Shown here: positions 56,646 through 64,000 of the stretch, in pieces
How positions within the stretch are numbered: position 1 is the first letter of the stretch
Layout: each line of letters begins with the position of its first letter
Source of the DNA: Lytechinus pictus
Lineage: Eukaryota; Echinodermata; Echinoidea; Temnopleuroida; Toxopneustidae
Direction: 5' to 3'
NCBI RefSeq assembly: GCF_037042905.1
Contig: NC_087252.1
Span: forward strand, 18,617,701 to 18,681,700
DNA: 64,000 nucleotides
Position numbers and translations under genes: made by a program
Notes under the pieces: model-generated
Told to the model about the DNA's origin: nothing
Database searches by the model: none
Seen by the model: the letters and a program-made list of their open reading frames with translations, nothing else

Positions 56646-56648
<3 letters not shown>
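55110..56648 (+). repeat. Right LTR of Gypsy 1 with an extra block
   Basis: 1,539 bp, starting TGTAACGAAAT. Compared with the left LTR it has an additional block of about 540 bp (about 55588-56125) after CTCAGTAGAG. That block contains two CRE palindromes TGACGTCA (55952-55959 and 56071-56078) and a TATA-like ATATATATAAAAG (about 55877). The shared TATA box is at 55345-55351. The ACTGA-type array lies at about 56230-56470. Confidence 0.8.
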
Positions 56649-56707
<59 letters not shown>

Positions 56708-57590
56708 ATTGCAATAATTACCTCATATGCAATTTACAATGCTAGATCCGAGCCAACCTGGACTAAGACAAACTTACTTCTGCCATAAGATGTTCTATTA
56801 TACAGCCAATTCTTGCCTGTTGCAGGAACGTTATTGATATAAACTACATACTTACCCTTTAAACTTATGTAAATTTATCATACCTCATCTTAATAATGTT
56901 AATATGTTACCGTTTGGACTACCGTTAGGATGTAGAACATCCCCCTCGGATTATGCTACCATTAAGCCTTATTCAGCAGCGAGTGTTCCTGCACTAACCT
57001 TAATATTAATAGCAGATTAACATGTGAGAGAAAGTGTATACTTTTAAGCTTTGCCGTGTTCTTATTCTTACCATCTATCTCCCCCTCTAGTTCTCATTCT
57101 TACCATCTCTCTCCTTCTCTTGTCCCCTTTATCTTGCTCTTGCTCTCTCAATCGCTCTCTCTCTCCCCTCTCTCTCTTTCTATCTCTTTCGGTCATTCAT
57201 TCTTTACCCTTATCCTTTGTATCTGCCGGATGTCGATTTAACTGTATAGTGCAATATGTATAGATTAAGTTTAGATTTATGATCATTACTTGTAAGAATG
57301 TACTCAAATTTATCTGGCCCACATTTATAATTAATTTAATTGAATGTCAAAATTGTTCAAAAATGCAATGAATTTACAGTTTTCCAATGAGTTTCTTCCT
57401 GAATCGCGCACTTCACTCATGTTCTGTTATTTGTACAATGTTTATAATTATGTTTCGTTCATGTATCTGTTACAATGTTATGTTCACACCTATGTCATGT
57501 TACCATGTATCTCGTTCGACAAGAACTGATATCCTGGGTTTATATGTTTATTACCTTTGTTATATGATTTATCAATAAAGAGGTGATTAA

Positions 57591-57635
<45 letters not shown>
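56649..57635. other. (AT)n tracts and spacer between the two Gypsy elements
   Basis: (AT)n occupies 56649-56704 and again about 57597-57635. Between them is a spacer with a CT-rich patch (57105-57190) and a possible polyadenylation signal AATAAA (57574) just before the second tract, which may be the 3' end of an unidentified retroelement or transcript. No gene is recognised. Confidence 0.5.
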
Positions 57636-58603
57636 TGTAGCCGAACCGACTTTCTTTCCTGACGAGCTGGTTCGTTTCGGCTGCAATATACAACCAGTTG
57701 ATGTAAAGTCCGTCTTTTTCACTTCTGACTCCTTACTCTTTCACAATATCTTATATCATGGAACCGCACAGCCATGTTGAAGACCGAATACCCAGTATTC
57801 AGCATTTCCGTAATTTCATCTTGGTAATGTCAGTACTTTCAGTATCCTCACTCATCTCGGAATCTCGGTAAAGTCAGTATTTTTCGTACATTCTTTCGTC
57901 TCAGTATTTTCAGTATCTCGGTAAAGTCGGTATTTTCCGTATTTCGGTAAAGTCAGTATTTTCCGTACTTCTCACTTCTTCCAATCAGTACTTCCAACAC
58001 TTTCGTACTTCTACTTTTCAGACCATGCATTCTGTAGCTCCGTACTCAAAATAACGACAGGCGTGAAAGCAAAGTATATATTTCTTCAAACTTTACTAGA
58101 ATACATGCTCACCCTGTCGCAGCAGGATTAAACAGAATTTGAGCAGAGTTTCGTGCACAAAACACTTCTATTAGGCCTAGACGCCTGGCTTGTAATCGAG
58201 CATGAGGCAATACTTTATCGATCTAGCTCAACGATTCTTGTTGTTGTTGTTTGTTGGAAATTAAAGGCGACCAATTACATTTGACCATTACCGCCAAGCT
58301 CTGGAGGGAGCTTTTCAGGACGTAAAATTTTATCACTATTTAAAAATAGTTAAAGTCATATAATAAATATTTTCAGCTAAGAAAATCGCGACTGTCACTA
58401 CTTTTGTATATCGAAACAGTGTAAAATTATCAAAGATAAAAAACTAACACAATTATACAGTTGTAAACTTCGTAATTATTCATCGATTACAAGCGATTAC
58501 TGAATTTTGCTATACAACTATATATATGGATTAAAAATTATTCTACAGTCTTTCCCGTTCCAAAACAATGCTGATAATTAAATAAACCTTTCATTTTGGT
58601 ACA
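57636..58603 (-). repeat. 3' LTR of Gypsy 2
   Basis: 968 bp; on the minus strand it starts TGTACCAAAATGAAAGG and ends GGTTCGGCTACA. It aligns with both Gypsy 1 LTRs (GGTTTATTTAATT, ATTCAGTAATCG, the ACTGA-type array at about 57780-57990, and GCAGCCGAAACGAACCAGCT). It lacks the 540 bp block found in the right LTR of Gypsy 1. Confidence 0.85.
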
Positions 58604-59029
58604 CAACTCCATCCTTTGAAAAGCTCGGTCCCCGAGCTGTCCAATTTCCTTGCAAAGAAACACTTGCAAATTTCTGTTTCTTTACATTTTATAACAATTC
58701 CAAAATAAATTATAATGTTTGATATGAGTAAGATAATCACTTCGCATTTTCTAATTCCGAACTTCCTACGGATATAACATTCAAGATGATTTTTTTCCTT
58801 CCATCTGAGTTTGTAAACTATATTCCTAAAGATGAACTAAACTACATACAACTTCTATGTACACAAAAGTTAACATCATCATACATTAAAAAAGCTAAAA
58901 CAAAACAATGCAGAATTTTCTTCTCAAGAGTCCTTTTCCGTTTTGTTTAATTCTTCATTTTATGCAAGAGTCTTTTGAGAGTCAGTATCAGTTTATATAT
59001 TATTATGGTTCATCCGGCACTCTTTTGAT

Positions 59030-59759
59030 TTATTCGGTGAAAATTTCAACGAGCTCTCCGTGTTTGGTGATGTATCTTTCAGTTTTACGTGTAAGGATCA
59101 CATCTCTGGGTATTTTGATGGATGATGTGTTATACTCCAAAACAGATCCCCCATCATGTCCAGCTTCCCTCAGCTTAGTTGTCAGATTCCTGACGGGCTT
59201 CCGGAGTTCTCCGTCTTCCTCTGTCTGGCAACTGGCGTCGCAGCACCTTGATGGAGTCTTCTCAGCAGATCTAAATCTTTGGTGAGATTTTCCTCGGTCG
59301 TTCCGATGAGAAGATTGAGGTGTATTAGATGCGGGTGACCAAGAGCGGCTTCTGCTCCTTCGTCTAATGACACTTCTTACCGACCTTTCCGGACTTCTTG
59401 GTGACCTAGGTGCTGAGTGGGAATATCTTCCGCTATCCCTAGGAGATCTGGGGCTCCGGTGTCGGACTGGTGACTTGTCTGAACGGGACCTACATTCCGG
59501 AGTGTGAACTGGAGTTTTTCCATATTTCCTGGTTGGGACTGGCTCTGCATGGGTCGCTTCATGTTTTTTTCAGGTCGCCCTTCCTTCCACATCTGTAATC
59601 GCATTTGGTGCATCTGAATCTTTTCACATGACATTCCCGGTGATGGCAATCAAGCTGTGTCAGCTTCTCAAATGTTTTGCTGCATTCCCCACAGGAAAAT
59701 TCATTGTGTGATACTTTGCTGGAAATGCTGATCTCGTCGTCACTCACCATCTTCTGCAA
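59030..59759 (-). pseudogene. Gypsy 2 3' ORF: C2H2 zinc fingers plus RS-rich region
   Basis: Starting at 59759 the frame encodes an acidic leader, then one C2H2 finger (FSCGECSKTFEKL...HHRECH, C-X2-C-X12-H-X4-H) and the first half of a second (FRCTKCDYRC). A one-base length change in the A run near 59567-59573 shifts the frame. The continuing frame completes the second finger, then runs through an arginine/serine-rich stretch (RSPRSPRDSGRYSH-type, about 59380-59480) and an ordinary C-terminal region, ending at a stop at 59030-59032. About 240 residues in all. It lies between the end of pol (59951) and the polypurine tract, where some LTR elements carry env or accessory genes, but it has no signal peptide or membrane segment. 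Nucleic-acid binding is the likely role; function unknown. Confidence 0.6.
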
Positions 59760-59950
59760 TACAAATTGGAGAAGAGCATAAATTTGGTCATAATTCTGTG
59801 CCCGAAATTTGATTTAATTTGTAGCATGAAACAAAACAGCTGAGTATCATATTCTTCATCTTATTTTACATCTAAGCGACAGAGTGCATGGTCAAAGCAG
59901 AAATACGTCTGTTGTTGCTGAATAATCATTCGACTGTGGTCGTTGTAAGC

Positions 59951-60046
59951 TTAGTTGTTATTGATTGTTTTGAATTGCCATACTGGAAGCTCAACACCTT
60001 GGTATTTCTTCATACGATCTACATGGACCACAAGTGGTAGAGATCT
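59951..60046 (-). pseudogene. Gypsy 2, extreme C-terminus of pol
   Basis: After the LINE insertion the minus strand resumes with SLPLVVHVDRMKKY, the HVDRLK-type box that follows the integrase C-terminal domain, and ends QGVELPVWQFKT before a stop at 59951-59953. Confidence 0.8.
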
Positions 60047-61657
60047 CCTTGTTTGTCCGTCGATGCGACAAGGACCATCTAATCATCCTGGGGTTTAATC
60101 ATTAGCTTGATGGGTCCGCAGATGGCTAGTCAGGCCAATCTGTGCCCTAAATAGTCTCTGGCAGTGTGGACAGGGAATATTGGCTGCTGCTACAGGGTTG
60201 GTGGTCCTTGCCTTCCTGGCCTGCCTGCGGGCTAGGGCCACTACGGTCCTATTGGCCTCATGTGCTTCAGCACCCTTATGTACAGCTGTTTGCCATGCTC
60301 CTCTGTCTTGGGCTTTCTGTTCCCATGTGTCATGGTTGATGTTAAAAGACTTAAGTGATTCTTTTAGTGTGTCTTTGAAGCGCTTCTTTGGGCCTCCATG
60401 AGAGCGTCTTCCTTCCTGGAGCTCGCCAAACAGAAGTTTCTTTGGAAGACGTTCGTCCGGCATGCGAACTACATGTCCTGCCCACCGGAGCTGAGACTGC
60501 ATCAGGACGGTGTAAATGCTGGGCAGGTTCGCGCGAGTGAGGACCTCAGTGTCTGGTATCCTGTCTTGCCACTTGATGCCAAGAAGCTTTCTCAGACAAG
60601 TGGTGTGGAAATGGTTCAACTTCCTGGCATGGCGCCGATATACTGTCCATGTTTCACAGCCGTACAGCAATGTGGTAAGAGCCATGGCCCTGTACACCTT
60701 GATCTTGGTTGTCGTTGAGATTCCTCTCCTGTTCCAAACGTTCTTGTATAGTCTGCCAAAGGCAGCACTTGCCTTAGCAAGTCTGGCATTAACTTCATCG
60801 TCAATGACAACGTTTCTTGAGAGTGTACTGCCGAGGTATGTGAACTTGTCCACCACATTTAGACGTTGTCCGCTTATTGTGATGTTGGGTTCAACGTAAG
60901 GCTTTCCTGGAGCTGGTTGATGTAATACTTCAGTCTTCTTTGTGCTGATTGTAAGGCCGAAGTTGTTGCAGGCCTCAGAGAACTTGTCAACACTATGCTG
61001 CATATCAGCCTCTGTGGAAGCATTGAGGGCACAATCATCAGCAAACAGGAAGTCATTGATAGTGTCAGTTGAGACTTTGGTTTTTGCTTTAAGCCTCCTA
61101 AGGTTGAAGACAGAGCCATCAGTCCTGTACCTGATGCCAATGCCCATGTTTGTATTGCTGAAGGCATCAGTCAGCATGGCTGAGAACATGAGACTGAACA
61201 AAGTGGGAGCAAGGACACAGCCTTGTTTCACTCCGTTTGAGACATGAAATGAGTCAGAGGTCTCACCGTTGTCCTGAACTCTTGCCAGCATGCCATCATG
61301 GAGCTGTCGTACGATGGCGATGAACTTTCTGGGGCAACCATACTTTGCCATGATTTTCCAAAGACCCTCTCTGCTAACAGTGTCGAAAGTCTTGGTAAGA
61401 TCGACGTAGGTGGAGTAGAGGTCAGCATTCTGTTCTTGACACTTCTCTTGTAACTGTCTAGCAGCAAACATCATGTCAACAGTGCCACGTGCTTTTCGGA
61501 AGCCACATACCCGGCCGGAACATAACTCACAAAAGCTCTAGCAATAGGGCACCCAGAATTAACCACCATGTACCATCCACACTAATGAGTGCAGCACAGG
61601 TAAGGCGCTGGATGCTATCCCAGTATTCAAGGAACAGAGTTCCTCGCCTGTCGCCCA
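60047..61657 (-). mobile_element. LINE 4: 5'-truncated insertion in Gypsy 2 pol
   Basis: A 1.6 kb insertion flanked by a perfect 9 bp duplication, TAGAGATCT (60038-60046 and 61658-61666). Removing the insert and one duplicate restores an open gypsy frame across the junction. The element encodes the C-terminal half of a non-LTR ORF2 and ends near GGTCCTTGTCGCATCGACGG (minus strand). Five-prime truncation and a short target duplication are typical of target-primed insertion. Confidence 0.85.
60095..61513 (-). CDS. LINE 4 reverse transcriptase, C-terminal part
   Basis: The open minus-strand frame starts within the RT domain (CGFRKARGTVDMMFAARQLQ) and includes motif A (YVDLTKTFDTVSREGLWKI), motif B (GVKQGCVLAPTLFSLMFS) and the catalytic LFADDCAL. 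It continues through a long region with CETWTVYRRHARKLNHFH and QLRWAGHVVRMPDERLPK, and ends with a C2H2 finger (CPHCQRLFRAQIGLTSHLRTH). The first Met gives 459 aa, but that is an artefact of truncation. No stop interrupts the retained part, so the insertion is fairly young. It resembles the RTE/I-type families common in marine invertebrates; clade not fixed. It differs from LINEs 1-3 in its longer C-terminus and terminal finger. Confidence 0.85.
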   Translation of the reverse strand, partial: RVCGFRKARGTVDMMFAARQLQEKCQEQNADLYSTYVDLTKTFDTVSREGLWKIMAKYGCPRKFIAIVRQLHDGMLARVQDNGETSDSFHVSNGVKQGCVLAPTLFSLMFSAMLTDAFSNTNMGIGIRYRTDGSVFNLRRLKAKTKVSTDTINDFLFADDCALNASTEADMQHSVDKFSEACNNFGLTISTKKTEVLHQPAPGKPYVEPNITISGQRLNVVDKFTYLGSTLSRNVVIDDEVNARLAKASAAFGRLYKNVWNRRGISTTTKIKVYRAMALTTLLYGCETWTVYRRHARKLNHFHTTCLRKLLGIKWQDRIPDTEVLTRANLPSIYTVLMQSQLRWAGHVVRMPDERLPKKLLFGELQEGRRSHGGPKKRFKDTLKESLKSFNINHDTWEQKAQDRGAWQTAVHKGAEAHEANRTVVALARRQARKARTTNPVAAANIPCPHCQRLFRAQIGLTSHLRTHQAND

Positions 61658-61666
61658 TAGAGATCT

Positions 61667-62282
61667 AGGAGTTTGTTGAAGACGGAATGTGACAGCAGAG
61701 AGCTTCGAAATGATAAGAAACGGTCCAAGCCATCGGGGTTCCAATTTTGGAGATACTCCTTTTTTCCTATTTTTTTTTCTGAGCCACACATATTGCCCCA
61801 CGTCGAAGTCAGCATCGGATGCCCTCCTGTTGTATATAGTGCGTTGTCGGCTTCCAGCATCCTTTCTTCTTGCTTTTTCATGTACTGTCCGTAGTGTATC
61901 TCTGAGTTTGAAGGCGTAGTCAGTATTTACGTCTTCATCTAGTGGGGTGGGTGGCATTACCAGATCTATTGGTAAGGTGACTTCTCTTCCTAGCATAAGC
62001 ATGTTCGGAGTTTCTCCAGTGGACTCTTGAGGACTGCTCCGGTATGCTGCTGTGGCAAAGGGGATATATTTATCCCAGTCACGCTGATGCGACTCTGAAT
62101 CCATCATAGAGGCAACCGTGTTGAGGAGGGTCCGATTAAATCTTTCAACGAGGCCATTGGATTTTGGGTTATAGGGCGTTTTCCGAGTATTCTTTACACC
62201 CATTAGGCGGCATTCCTCTTTGAATACATCCGACTCGAAGTTTCGGCCCTGGTCAGAATGAATGACTGGTGGGACTCCTTCA
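61667..62282 (-). pseudogene. Gypsy 2 integrase, second half
   Basis: It contains the second aspartate region (IHSDQGRNFE) and the catalytic glutamate (NGLVERFN), then a GPY/F-type C-terminal domain (WLGPFLIISKLSAVTFRLQ). A one-base frameshift at about 62275 separates it from the first half. The frame reaches the 9 bp duplicate at 61666, where LINE 4 is inserted. Confidence 0.85.
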
Positions 62283-63051
62283 CTAGCTTTTCTGCCACGG
62301 TGTGGGTTCGTTCATCAGGTATAGCAAATGCTTCCATCCATTTAGTGAAATAGTCCCCAACAATTAATACATATTTATTGCCATTCGTAGATTCTGGTAA
62401 CGGACCAAGGATGTCTAGGGCTATACGGTCCGTTGGAGATCCACTTATTTGTTGTTGCAAGGGTGCTCTGCTGTGTACTCCGCTAGCTTTCCTTTTTGCA
62501 CAGATGTCGCACTGGCGTATTCCAGATCGGAAATCTTCTGTCATCCCGACCCAGAAATACTTTAATCGTGCTCTCTCGAGGCACTTCTTGATGCTGAAAT
62601 GGCCTGCGGTAGTAGCAGAATGCATTTCTTTCACCATCCCATGTACCATGGCTCGGGGCACAACAAGTTGCCACCTGATTATTTTCCCATTACTTGACTC
62701 CCACCTGCGGTAGAGCACTTCATTCTTGATATGTAGTGAATCCCAGTATTCTAAGAGACGCTTAGCTACTCTTGGCCAGGCAGATGTTTGTGCATCGCTT
62801 GGTTTCTGCCCATCCAGTTTGGCCTGTACTACCGGCTTGATCCCGACGTCACTTCTCTGTAGGTCTTTGAGTTCTGTTTGTTCTTCCTCAGTATCAACTG
62901 ATAATATCCGTACTTGTTCTGGTTCTGAGTCTGGTTCGCTATCTTCACGCCCGCACTGCTTACATGGTCGTCGGGACATACTGTCTGCATTACTATGGTT
63001 CCTTCCAGGTCGGTGAATGATGTCCATGTCATACTCTGAAATAACCTCAAG
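62275..63051 (-). pseudogene. Gypsy 2, end of RNase H region and integrase first half
   Basis: It begins after the stop at 63052 with LEVISEYDMDIIHRPGRNHS, the usual RNase H to integrase junction. A KQCGRED/acidic linker follows, then the zinc-binding H-H-C-C region (HSATTAGHFSIKKC, CDICAKRK) and the integrase core with its first aspartate (IALDILGPLPES). It runs into a frameshift near 62275; without it the product would be integrase. Confidence 0.85.
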
Positions 63052-64000
63052 CTAGCGGGCAAGTTGTCCGGCAGGTTCTTTGAAACTTGTCAACCACCTA
63101 AGAGATCCGTGATCGGTTCTCACAGTGATATGGCGCCCATACAAGTACTGGCAATTTTTTTTCAAGAAGATGACGATGGCAAGTAATTCCTTCCTAGTGA
63201 CACAATAGTTTATTTCAGTTTTCTTGAGTGTCTTGCTTTCGTATGCAATTACTTTCTCTTGCCCATCCTGGATCTGAGACAAGACTGCACCTACTGCAAA
63301 ATCACTAGCATCAGTGTCCAAAATCAGCTGTCCATCGGGGTCAGGGTATGCTAATATCGGCGAGGTGGTGAGTCTTTCCTTAAGCTGATCGAAAGCTGAC
63401 TTGCATTCCTCTGTCCAATCAAAGCGTCTGTTCTTTTCCATAAGATGATGCAAAGGTTTGGCGATCTTTGCAAATCCCTTGACATAACGTCGGTAATAGG
63501 ATGCTAAACCCATGAAGCTCCTGAGCTCTGATACAGAAGTTGGGTAATCCCAGTCACGTACAGAGCTTATCTTCTCTGGATCTGTGCTCACACCTTCAGC
63601 CGAGACGACGTATCCGAGATATCGTACAGTTCTACAGAACAGATGACACTTTGATGGTTTCAGTTTTAGGCCTGCTTCTTTCATCCGTTGGAATACCATT
63701 CTCAGCCTTGTCAGTTCTTCTATTGTTCTGCCATACACGATGGCATCGTCCAGATACACAAGCAAGATCTCCCACTTTAACCCGGCTACCACTCGGTCCA
63801 TCAGCCTTTCAAACGTAGCCGGCGCATTACATAACCCGAAGGGCATAGCGCGCCAGGTATATAACCCTCCATTCGCGGAGAATGCAGATTTCTGTCTTGC
63901 CTGTTCGTCCAATTCTACTTGCCAATATCCACTGGCTAAGTCTAATGTGGAAAACCATTTCGCCGCGCCTAACGCATCTAAGGTGTCACTTATTCTTGGT
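63052..64000 (-). pseudogene. Gypsy 2 reverse transcriptase and RNase H (partial)
   Basis: Open to the window edge, so the N-terminus is missing. RT landmarks: TLDLASGYWQVELDE (motif A region), MPFGLCNAPATFERLMD (motif B), the catalytic VYLDDAIVYG near 63735, and the GYVVSAEGVSTDPEKI and SYYRRYVKGFAKIAKPL boxes. RNase H follows (ILDTDASDFAVGAVLSQ; the second acidic box near LRWLTSFKEP). It is halted by an in-frame TAG at 63052-63054, where a tryptophan is normal (ARW in relatives). It copies element RNA inside gag particles. Confidence 0.9.

Larger units (their letters stand above)
50895..56648 (+). mobile_element. Gypsy element 1: pol-deleted LTR retrotransposon
   Basis: Order: left LTR 50895-52797 (containing a 970 bp DNA transposon), primer site at 52800, gag remnant, a fusion-like ORF ending in pol C-terminal sequence, polypurine tract about 55096-55108, right LTR 55110-56648. 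Both LTRs begin TGTAACGAAAT and end TTTACA or TTACA. Flanking DNA is (AT)n, so an ATAT duplication is possible but uninformative. The interior is only 2.3 kb, because protease, RT, RNase H and most of integrase are missing. The two LTRs differ at roughly one base in five by eye, so the insertion is old or the element is mosaic. Confidence 0.85.
57636..64000 (-). mobile_element. Gypsy element 2, runs off the right edge
   Basis: Minus-strand relative of Gypsy 1. From the right edge: RT (open at 64000), RNase H, integrase, end of pol, a C2H2/RS-rich 3' ORF, polypurine region (58604-58640), and 3' LTR 57636-58603. The 5' LTR, gag and protease lie beyond the window. Shared LTR blocks and the shared stem-loop/polypurine region show it belongs to the same family as Gypsy 1. 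It carries one in-frame stop, two frameshifts and one LINE insertion. Confidence 0.88.

Noticed and set aside
57574..57600. AATAAA before an (AT)n tract, considered as a host gene 3' end
   Set aside because: No coding sequence upstream could be linked to it; noted only within the spacer entry.

Overview
This window looks like repeat-rich, AT-rich genomic DNA from a marine invertebrate. The mixture fits an echinoderm or another non-vertebrate deuterostome: CR1/L2-type LINEs, tRNA-derived SINEs, Gypsy-type LTR elements, a CAGGGGTTCTC-ended hAT, and many palindromic MITEs. The organism is an inference, because no marker gene is present. There is no prokaryotic gene organisation, rRNA, CRISPR array or intact tRNA gene. 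The only piece that looks like a host gene is one immunoglobulin-domain exon at 13751-14131, flanked by phase-1 splice sites. Almost everything else I can explain is mobile DNA, often nested.

Layout. 633-7715: a roughly 7 kb imperfect inverted repeat (foldback) centred near 4705, carrying a 1.9 kb TA-flanked element with about nine copies of an internal motif and a 430 bp MITE with a 9 bp target duplication. 9307-10914: decayed minus-strand LINE. 12070-12375: tRNA-derived SINE. 13751-14131: Ig exon. 15596-21000: a TTAA-flanked inverted-repeat element split by a LINE of about 4.7 kb, whose ORF1 and ORF2 share a frame and are separated by one amber codon. 21191-25563: a 4.4 kb inverted-repeat element with long purine and pyrimidine tracts. 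26150-27330: a tandem array with perfect nuclear-receptor DR1 motifs. 27609-30745: a complete hAT transposon with an intact one-intron transposase of 622 aa. 31824-36317: an inverted-repeat element with RFX X-box-like tandem repeats, itself split by a small LTR element on the minus strand. 37880-40442: a second partial foldback copy, a second MITE copy and a second TTAA-type element. 40788-47860: a minus-strand LINE broken by three insertions.

50895-64000: two related Gypsy-type elements face each other tail to tail across (AT)n tracts. The plus-strand copy keeps LTRs, a tRNA-Leu primer site and a damaged gag but has lost most of pol. The minus-strand copy keeps RT, RNase H and integrase with a few lesions, is split by a 5'-truncated LINE with a perfect 9 bp target duplication, and encodes a C2H2 zinc-finger/RS-rich protein downstream of pol.

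How the parts relate: the autonomous-looking elements (hAT, LINE 1, Gypsy 2) encode the enzymes of their own classes. The MITEs, the SINE and the gene-poor LTR element depend on enzymes supplied in trans. The nesting gives a relative order: foldback before its inserts; the TTAA element before LINE 1; LINE 2 before its inserts; the X-box element before the small LTR element; Gypsy 2 before LINE 4. The hAT is probably among the younger insertions because its target duplication, inverted repeats and reading frame are all clean.
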